From NCBI GenBank assembly GCA_009760855.2, contig WPIO01000017.1:2950001-3014000 (forward strand): a stretch of DNA of 64,000 bases, in the 5' to 3' direction. The notes under the pieces are model-generated. The model worked only from the letters and a program-made list of their open reading frames with translations, ran no database searches and was not told the DNA's origin. Within the stretch, counting starts at the first letter, position 1, and every line of letters begins with the position of its first letter. Made by a program: the position numbers and the translations under genes. This DNA comes from Cristatella mucedo. Taxonomy: Eukaryota > Bryozoa > Phylactolaemata > Cristatellidae. Positions 1-64,000 of this stretch are shown here, piece after piece.

Positions 1-826
1 TCCGAATTATTTTTATACGTCGTATTCTGCTGCTCAGTCTGACTCTGCAATTAAATATCAAAACACCCTAATGAAGCGTCGTGGACGTCTTAACCGTCAT
101 TTTCGGCAGCTGATGACTTCGTGAGCATTGATTGCCTGACAGCTGACGTTCGGTGACTTGGGGCTTCGGGAGACGTATAGTATCTACCCCCACTTAACTT
201 AATAGCTGCGATCAAAGACGAAATCTCTTGAGGCCGCCTAATCTCTTCGATGCACCGCTAAGAACCGTTTTGACTATTGCTAGTGCCTTAACTGCGGCTT
301 GGTTTGAACAAATTCAATACAAAATTGTCTTCTATATCTAAAGACAGTTTGATCTTTGAAGATCAATGCTGAGTTATACAGCGAGTATTCCTCTCATATT
401 ACCGAAAAATCTTTCATGGTACACAGAAATCTCTAGCATCGTATTTGTGCTTGTATATAGAATGTGCATATTGTTTAGCAATATAAAAGTCAAGTTGATA
501 AATTCCTTCCCAACGGAGCAACTGACCGCCAACAATCGTGCAAGTCGTCTTGGAACCTCTCTGATAACGCTCGCTAATAACGCTGCCGATAAGTACTGGC
601 CGAGTACGAGATGTGAAAGGCCAGTTGCAGCGCCCTGCTTCAAGCATGAAACAGCACTCAGTGACATCTTACCCTCTTGATGCTCAAGAAGCCATTACTG
701 ATTCTTTCTTGTCTGCTGAGGCTTAACCCGCAAATATTTGCCTATACCTGGAGCCAGAAAGTCGTTATGATGACGAGCCAAAACCAAACAATGACACTGT
801 CTATAAAAAAAGGCGAGCTCAACTAC
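1..826. other. No recognised gene
   Basis: Overlapping short open frames on both strands at 366-680 are shadows without recognisable motifs. Nothing else is seen. Confidence 0.6.
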
Positions 827-1012
827 CCGTGATGGCACATTAGGTAAGGCGGTTGCTTTCACGACCTCGGTCCCGAGGTCGTGGGTTCGATTCCTGCGGT
901 GGGCGATCCTTTATCGCCACTGCACGAGGTGGTGATAGCCGTAAAGGCTCTTCTGTCGCTATGCAAAAAGAGGCAGATAAATCAGCTAGGATTTATTTTA
1001 TTTATTTATTTA
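827..1012 (+). mobile_element. SINE-A copy 1
   Basis: The tRNA-like head has GTGATGGC, TAGGTAAGGCGG (box A region) and GGGTTCGATTCC (box B), with a palindromic ACGACCTCGG/CCGAGGTCGT arm before box B. The body is GGCGATCCTTTATCGC, and the end is GTCGCTATGCAAAAAGAGGC followed by a (TTTA)n tail at 990-1012. The head looks like tRNA-Ser/Leu (class II with a long variable arm). Confidence 0.85.
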
Positions 1013-1639
1013 GTTAACGAAAAAGATGGTTAGCCTTGCAAAGCGCTGACGGTCAGTCTAAAGACTGCCAGTGCACCAGGTCAATCGGATGAGACGTAAG
1101 CGAACGCCTTAATGTTTTGCTTCTACTGAGATCGAGTCTTTGTTTTACTTCTTTTCACAGGTTTGGCTTTTAAAATTTTGTAAATTTGTAACGCAGGATT
1201 ATTCGCCCAGCATCGTCGTTGTACAGCTCCAACATATAACGTGAGATCTTTGCCCAAAGCTTTCAGTTGCATCTCGTGATTCAGCGGAGCGGATCAGCTA
1301 AAGCCGCTGAATGTAAGCTAGCTGCAGATATTTCTCGAGGCTTTTTTTGGAATCAGTCACTGGGCCTGTGCTTCATCTTAGCCCGAATGTATCGCCCTAC
1401 CGATTTGGAACGGTAAAAACGTACCGCAATCTCGTAATTCGCTGTAGTGGCTAATGTACAGAAAATAAGAACGATTAAGTAAGTACGGCATCAAAGGGCG
1501 GTAGATTTTTTAGCTAGCATGTATACAAATTTTGATTGGCTTTTGGGTTCCAACTTTATAAATAAAAAAAAAGTACTTAGCAGACGTCAGCCGATTCACA
1601 CAGCACCATTTTGGCTACCAAAATTCGCTTAAGGTTTTG

Positions 1640-1705
1640 AGTGAGAGTGCTATAGAAAACCCTCATACGTAGCATCCACTCAGTCTTTGTGGCGTTACAG
1701 ACAAA
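1640..1705 (+). mobile_element. Diverged LINE-B 3' tail
   Basis: GTGCTATAGAAAACCCTCAT and CTTTGTGGCGTTACAGAC resemble the LINE-B tail. Only about 65 bp. Confidence 0.45.
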
Positions 1706-1884
1706 AGATGCATTACATTCCGTAGCGGTAGAAAAGGTTTAGCGGCTATCAGGTTTGGTTGCAGTGGGCAATAAGGAATTGCCGGCTACATGACTCGAGC
1801 TTACAGCCTCCGCCCTGAAGTACGAGCACTGTAACCCCTCGAATAAGAACCAGGGAAATTTTCACGTGCGTATACTATTCACTT

Positions 1885-2265
1885 TACCTTGCCAATTCTG
1901 GACGTGACTGCTTTTGGGAGCCGACACGCACTGCCACGCAGTGCCAACTCCCAGGCCCCCGGACTGCAGCAGCCTCAAGGATTTGAGGTTGTTTCGAGGC
2001 ACAGCTAAACGACTTCCGTCAGACGCGCTGGTGGTACAATGCGTGGCCTGATTGGAAAGTAGTTTGTCTGGGAAGGCTGGAGCAAGAGAACGAGGAGACC
2101 TAAAAGTGAGCGACAAAACCTTGGTCAACATGCTGCTCGCCAGGAAGCCAGTGGAGGTCTCCGAGAGGTGGCGTAGTGTTCTCGCGTGAAATTCTGTAAC
2201 AATTCGCACGCCGCTGTACACTGAGCCCAACTCGGCTGCCGAAGTGATGCACCAGTCTCAGAGCT
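1885..2265 (-). mobile_element. Old diverged LINE-A fragment
   Basis: The minus frame reads VLSLTFRSPRSLAPAFPDKL and later AVPRNNLKSL, clearly related to the LINE-A C-terminus but far more diverged than the copies at 3-5 kb. The 3' tail is missing. Confidence 0.75.
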
Positions 2266-2387
2266 GAACTTCCGTCTCGTTTCTATTGATATTGGAATTC
2301 CTTTATCGGCTTCAAATGGAACCTTACGTCAATTACAAAACTAACAAATATTTCCTACAATTCCAGCCAAGTGTACGCATGTAGCTA

Positions 2388-2922
2388 TAGTCGTCCCTCG
2401 CCAGTTGGCGGCTTCACTTTAACGCGGTTTTTTCAAATACATTTATCAAAAAGTTTATCAAGATTGAAAAAATTTTAAAACAATACAGCGAGCGCTCGGT
2501 TGTCTGAATCAATTATACACCCATGTCTTACAACTAAAATTAAAAGTACGGTACTCGTGGGCTGACGGCCTATGTATACGAGCACCCCCGCAAATTCTTC
2601 GACGCCAGGTGCAGTCGCTTGACCACTCCTTGCGTGTGGGCGAGAGCTTTTTCCAAAAAAATTGGGTGCGGTGAAACCAAGCCAATCAGAGCGTGCTATT
2701 CACTGATGAGGCTAGCCTATCCTCTTTCTGTCCTGGCCACTGATTGGCTCAGCCTCGCGCGAGTTCGTTTCTTTCTCATACACACTTCTACATCGCTACA
2801 GGTTTTCTATGCTCTAACTACAATAATATTCGATTTATAAACAAAGAATCCTACTTTGCGGAAATTCCCTTATCGCGGTAGAGTATGGAACTGATTAATT
2901 GCGATAAACGCGGAACGATTGT
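2388..2922. mobile_element. Non-autonomous pogo/Tigger-like DNA transposon, copy 1
   Basis: The left end reads TAGTCGTCCCTCG and the right end is the approximate reverse complement (CGATAAACGCGGAACGATTGTA), with TA at both borders as expected of Tc1/mariner-pogo insertion. Internal blocks with a TCGCGGTTTTTTC-like motif and an oligo-A segment recur in the copy at 53095-54372. It is about 535 bp with no transposase frame. Family knowledge: Tigger/pogo ends typically read CAG-x-CGTCCCTCG followed by CGCGG. Confidence 0.7.
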
Positions 2923-3012
2923 ATTTCTTCCATGCAGTTTTTGGCACGACAAAGCCACGCTGGGACTGAGAGTCTTCTAATGCGGAGTTCTTGAATGCGC
3001 CGTCGCTGCTTT

Positions 3013-3535
3013 AATAATGATGATAATAACGCACTTGATAAAGCGCACTCAGAGAACTCAATCTCTTTCTAGGCGCTGTAAATTTGCTGCAAAGGAAGCA
3101 CAGTCGAATAGTGAGCGGTATCATGCTTGATAAACAACACGAATAACAAGTTCAGGGGTGACGTGCACAGGGTCAGCATGCAAGTGTGGTTAGTGGCAGC
3201 ATGCACAGCGTCAGCACGCATAAATAAGCACATCAAGGACGAAGCACAGGGACCCACTAAATACTGTCATAAATAGGTGTGTTTTCAAGTTCCTTTTAAA
3301 TGTGGTCAGGACAGGGGATGTTCTGACGCAGGTCGGGAGGGAGTTCCAGGCTGTGGGAGCATAGGAACTAAATGCACGGTCTCCAAAGGATTTAAGGTTT
3401 GTACGAGGTATTTCAAGACTGTTGGATTCCGAAAAGCGGGTGGTACGATGCTTGGCCTGATGGGGGAGTATATCTGAGAGATAGGCTGGAGCCAAAGAAT
3501 GAAGTGACCTAAAAGTGAGCGACAAAAGACACGAT
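3013..3535 (-). mobile_element. LINE-A 3' fragment
   Basis: Only the C-terminal part and 3' tail remain (SLTFRSLHSLAPAYLSDILP and WNSLPTCVRTSPVLTTFKRN in the minus frame), ending in a TAA/TGA-type repeat at 3013-3030. It lies head to tail with the larger copy at 3670. The two share long near-identical stretches, so they may be separate insertions of the same subfamily. Confidence 0.88.
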
Positions 3536-3669
3536 AAACAGAGGCCGTAAAGGAGTTACCTTCGGCCAGCTCAAGCAGTGCCCAGCGGCTACTGCAGTTG
3601 TACGTCTTACACGCTACTACTGCAGTAGCTGGCGCTGCAGTATTGGGCGTGAGCAGTCAGGTTTCGACT

Positions 3670-5400
3670 AATAATAATAATAATAATAATGCACTTGATA
3701 AAGCGCCCTCAGAGAACTTAATCTCTTTCTAGGCGCTTTACATTTGCTGCAAAGTGAAATGCAATTGAATGGGGAGTAATATCATGCTTGATAAACAAAC
3801 AAAATAAATAATATGGTTAGGGGTGTCATGCACAGGGTCAGCATGCAAATATGGTTAGTGGCAGCATGCACAGTGTCAGCACGCATAAGCACATCAAGGA
3901 CGAATCACGGGGACCCACTAAATGCTGTCATAAATAGGTGTGTTTTTAAGTTCCTTTTAAATGTGGTCAGGACAGGGGATGTTCTGACGCAGGTCGGGAG
4001 GGAGTTCCAGGCTTTGGGAGCATACGAACTAAATGCACGGTCTCCAAAGGATTTAAGGTTTGTACGAGGTATTGGTATACTTGGATTCCGAAAAGCAGGT
4101 GGTACGATGCTTGGCCTGATGGGGTAGTATATCTGAGAGATAGGCTGGAGCCATAGAATGAAGGGACCTAAAAGTGAGCGACAAAACCTTGAAGTCAATC
4201 CGTTGCTTGACTGGTAGCCAGTGCAGGTCGGCGAGAAGTGGAGTACTGTGGCAACTGCGACGCTCACGACAGACAAGCCTAGCTGCAGAGTTTTGCACCA
4301 GCTGCAATCGCCTGATCGCACATGCTGGTAGGCCAGTAAGCAGTGAGTTGCAGAAGTCGAGACGGGATGTCACGAATGCATGGACCAACTTGGACGTGGT
4401 ATCCTTATCTAAACAAGCCCAAATTTTAGCAATGTTATGAAGCTGAAAATAGGCAGATTTGACTGTGGAGCTGATGTAGTCGTCTAACGAGAGGTCACTT
4501 TGGAATAAGACACCTAGATTTCGAGCTGATTCAACTGGAGATATGCTGGCAGAGCCAATTTTGAGAGTCAGCCTTTCCAATCTCTGAATCAAACTGGGTT
4601 TGTCCATACTAGTAAGTTAGTTTTATCTTCATTTAATTTAGGAAAATTTGCTGCCATCCATGACCAGATGTTATCAATACACATAGCAAGAGAATTGAGA
4701 GAATTTGAGGTGCTCTAAGGCTGGGAGGGATCAAAGCAAAGGTACAGCTGAGTGTCATCCGCAAGAAGTGAAAGCCAAGATTGTGCTTGGCAATAACATC
4801 AGCAAGAGGCAGAGTATAAACCGTGAAAAGAACCTAGCACTGAGCCCTGAGGTACTTCATATTTCAGAGGTACTTCAGATGATCTTTGTCCATTCACGTC
4901 ATTGCTCAGGAGTCTCCCACTGAGATAGGACCTGAACCACTGCAGAGCAGTGCCAGTGATGCCCAGGCGAGATGAGAGGCGCTCTAGAAGAACTTTGTGA
5001 TCGATGGTATCAAAAGCTGCCGAAAGATCAAGCAAAAAAAGCAGAGACACTCTACCCATGTCTGCATTCCTAAGTAGGTCGTTGTATACCCGAAGCAATG
5101 CTGACTCTGTGGAGTGATTAGCTCTAAAACCAGACTGGAACTTACTAGCAAGGTGTGAGGTTTCGATATATGAGTTCAGCTGGTCTGCCACGACCCGTTC
5201 CAGTGTCTTTGATAGGAATGGTAGAAGGGAGACTGGGCGGTAGTTGCTCAAGTTCTCTTGGTCTAGTGTAGCTTTCTTGAGAAGTGGCCTGACTACAGCT
5301 TTTTTGAAAGGTGCTGGGGCATGACCTGAGGCTGCGTGAAACAGGACAGCCGCTGAAAGCGCGAAGCAAGCGTCTCTTGCCGAAGCGTCTTTTGTCACTC
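3670..5400 (-). mobile_element. LINE-A (L2/CR1-like) copy with reverse transcriptase, 5'-truncated, broken
   Basis: The longest LINE-A copy on this strand. Reading from 5400 downward: KKATLDQENLSNYRPVSLLP, then LSKTLERVVADQL, FRANHSTESALLRVY, LDLSAAFDTIDH (RT block with a catalytic Asp) and PQGSVLG. A frameshift follows, so the YADD block is out of frame. Further down come AYFQLHNIAKI, LDFCNSLLTGLPAC and the C-terminal AYLSDILPHQAKHRTT and KAWNSLPTCVRTSP. No endonuclease domain is present. The 3' end is AAGCGCC/GAGAAC-type tail sequence followed by (TAA)n at 3669-3690. The element copies itself by target-primed reverse transcription; this copy is dead. Confidence 0.9.
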
Positions 5401-61387
<55,987 letters not shown>

Positions 61388-61749
61388 TCCCTTCTCTCTC
61401 TCTCTCTCTCGCGATTGCTACTGCTGGCTCGTGCAGAGCTCTGCGTAGCACGGTACGACAATGGACAGAAGTGGCAGAAAGGCTGAGTCGTGTGTCGTAG
61501 GATGCTGTCGCCCGTGAGAGAGCACACTGACCTAGTTTGGTGGTTTGCACAGCACGAGAGAAAGTTGCTGTACGCAGCCATAGCTGATCCTGGGACACCC
61601 GTAGCCCTGAGTTACTGTCGAATTTAATCTTTATGCTCTGGATATGGACTTATGTTAAGGGCGCCTGAACGTGCAGCTTGCAGTGGGCCACAATGCAAAA
61701 TCGCTCACTGCCGCAGGACTCGAGAACCCACTACCTGGGTCGTGAAGTG

Positions 61750-61870
61750 CAAGCACGGTGTCCCTCAAAACGGCCCCACCCTGGGGACTCGTGGGTTCGA
61801 GTGCGACAGCTGGCAAGCGATCCTTTATAATCCACTCACTGCAAGCTGTGGTGATGGCCACTGCTGGCTG
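61750..61870 (+). mobile_element. Diverged SINE-A-like element
   Basis: A box B-like CGTGGGTTCGAGTGC followed by GCGATCCTTTATAATCC and CAAGCTGTGGTGATGGCC aligns with the SINE-A body. Just upstream (61710-61740) a reverse box B (CTCGAGAACCC) suggests a second damaged head. Confidence 0.55.
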
Positions 61871-62039
61871 CTCAATGCATAGATCTCGGCCGATCTCAGC
61901 TCTGGCCTGACCCAAAGCCTTGGGACAATTGAACCCCCCAATTCCTTGAACGTGACTGACTGAAAATTACATGGCTTCTTGGTATTTCTACTGCCGCTAT
62001 ATAAACGAGACCGTTGAATATCCTAACCTGTACTTTAAT

Positions 62040-62200
62040 TTTTATGGGCTAAGTGGGTGTTACCCTGGAGAGCTTTGTGTTGGGTACTCAAAGCCTAGGC
62101 CGCTTTCGGTGCTCGCCTACACACAGCGAATGTGAGGATGTGAGAAGCAATGCTGAGTAAGAAGGGCGTGAGTCAATGAAGTGAGTAGCATACATAATAT
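62040..62200 (-). mobile_element. Diverged LINE-B 3' end, head to head with the next copy
   Basis: GTGGGTGTTACCCTGGAGAG and CCTAGGCCGCTTTCGGTGCT match the LINE-B tail in reverse. It abuts the plus-strand copy at 62205. Confidence 0.65.
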
Positions 62201-62204
62201 GTAT

Positions 62205-63177
<973 letters not shown>

Positions 63178-63182
<5 letters not shown>

Positions 63183-63292
63183 CAAGAGAACTTAATCTCT
63201 ATTCAGGCGCTTCACATATGCCTCGGGGCTCGAGCCCGCGACCTCAGCCAGACCTTAGGCCGGGCGAGCACCTTAACAGCTGGACCAAACCT
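63178..63292 (-). mobile_element. SINE-B copy, reverse
   Basis: CCCAAGAGAACTTAATCTCT through CACCTTAACAGCTGGACCAA. Its tail side is replaced by the (TA)n tract 63089-63180, so the microsatellite probably arose from its tail. Confidence 0.85.
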
Positions 63293-63496
63293 GCATCGAA
63301 GCAGCAGCTTCTCGGGATGGCTGGAAAGGATGTGACGCAGCGAGTCTTTTGTGTTTTTGAAAGCCGGGATGGATGTAGCAAGTGTTCAAGGCAAGAAAGC
63401 ACCGGTGAGCACGCTCTTTGAGTACCTTGAATCACATCCACAGCTGCAGCCCGGAGTGACGATGGAGCTAGCTAGTTAAAAAAAAGGTTAAAGGTT

Positions 63497-63590
63497 AGCT
63501 GATTTAACCGCCTCGTGTTGTATAGTGACATAAGACCCACGACGGCTACCTCACCGTCGCTTTCGGAGGTCAATAAAGAATCGCCCATTT
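63497..63590 (-). mobile_element. SINE-A 3' half, reverse
   Basis: AGCTGATTTAACCGCCTCGT through GGTCAATAAAGAATCGCCCA is the reverse of SINE-A. It directly precedes LINE-B at 63590. Confidence 0.78.
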
Positions 63591-64000
63591 AACTAGCTCC
63601 TCAGTTTTGTCTCGACTTGATTATTGATATTTCCTATTGGCTGGGCTGCCAAAGAAAGCTATTAGGCCACTGCAGCAGACTATGAATATGGCTGCAAGGC
63701 TAGTCTTCATGTCCCAGCGGTTTGAGCACGTGCCTCGTTTGCTAAAAGAGCTAGGATGGATGCCGGTTGAGCAGCGGATACAGAGCAAAGTTCTTACGCT
63801 GACCCACAAGGCCTGCCACGGCTTGGCTCCTTCGTACCTAGATGAACTGCTGCACCAGTTTCAGCCTGTTCGCGCCTTCAGGTCCTGTGTGGACAATAAA
63901 TTAGCTGTCCCATTCCTCCGCTTAAAGACCGTTGGCGAGAGAAGCTTTAGCTCTGCAGGCCCTAGACTGTGAAATTCGCTTCCACAGATTCTTACGCAAC
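63590..64000 (+). mobile_element. LINE-B fragment running off the window
   Basis: Same region as the 62.2 kb copy ([49 protein letters not shown]), with a stop in place of Trp after GPRL. It continues past 64000. It follows directly on a reverse SINE-A fragment. Confidence 0.92.

Noticed and set aside
4799-5398. Host reverse-transcriptase-like gene
   Set aside because: It is the truncated, frameshifted LINE-A copy with its own 3' tail.

Overview
The window reads as animal nuclear DNA. It has large AT/GT/CT microsatellites, tRNA-derived SINEs, many 5'-truncated non-LTR retrotransposons, short DNA transposons, and short GC-rich exons separated by long introns with canonical splice signals. It holds no prokaryotic-style operons, rRNA or CRISPR. 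The very GC-rich, Ala/Gly/Arg/Ser-rich exons and the presence of an ITPRID-family gene suggest a chordate or another bilaterian. Lamprey or hagfish would fit the exon composition, but the species cannot be fixed from the sequence.

One gene explains most of the window. Between about 30.3 kb (possibly 9.4 kb) and 61.4 kb on the + strand lie exons that splice in a single consistent reading frame. They encode a member of the ITPRID family (KRAP/SSFA2, ITPRID1, TESPA1), the proteins that bind IP3 receptors. The IP3-receptor-binding block (SSVEDIL, then LLGFG, then LPARF) is at 46.3 kb and the AFSSL block at 48.9 kb. The SFEMEE/IQS motif is split across an apparent GC-AG intron (51.8 to 52.7 kb), SDSSGFAD is at 52.8 kb, and the C-terminal helical SSFA2_C-like region is at 60.3 to 61.2 kb. 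Every junction in the 11-exon model agrees in phase, giving 3,549 coding bases (1,182 codons plus stop). The first two or three exons rest on weaker evidence.

Repeats fill the introns and the upstream flank. LINE-A and LINE-B are two L2/CR1-like LINE families, all copies 5'-truncated and broken. LINE-A has a (TAA)n-type 3' end; LINE-B has a TACAT-type 3' end. SINE-A has a tRNA-Ser/Leu-like head and a (TTTA)n tail. SINE-B is tRNA-derived and its 3' end copies that of LINE-A. Two pogo/Tigger-like non-autonomous DNA transposons are present, one interrupted by a LINE-A copy. A candidate 496-bp DNA transposon with an 8-bp target-site duplication lies in the intron at 50.0 to 50.5 kb. The 57.7 to 60.5 kb stretch carries an unusual cluster of near-perfect fold-back hairpins, one of which encloses the 5' splice site of the penultimate exon.

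Region by region: 1-8.2 kb, repeats and unrecognised DNA; 8.4-10.1 kb, GC- and CTG-rich, a possible 5' end of the gene; 10-30 kb, long intron or flank with SINEs, microsatellites and a LINE-B copy; 30.3 kb, candidate N-terminal exon; 31-45 kb, repeat-bearing intron; 45.3-61.4 kb, the dense exon block; 61.4-64 kb, 3' flank with SINE and LINE-B copies, the last running off the end.
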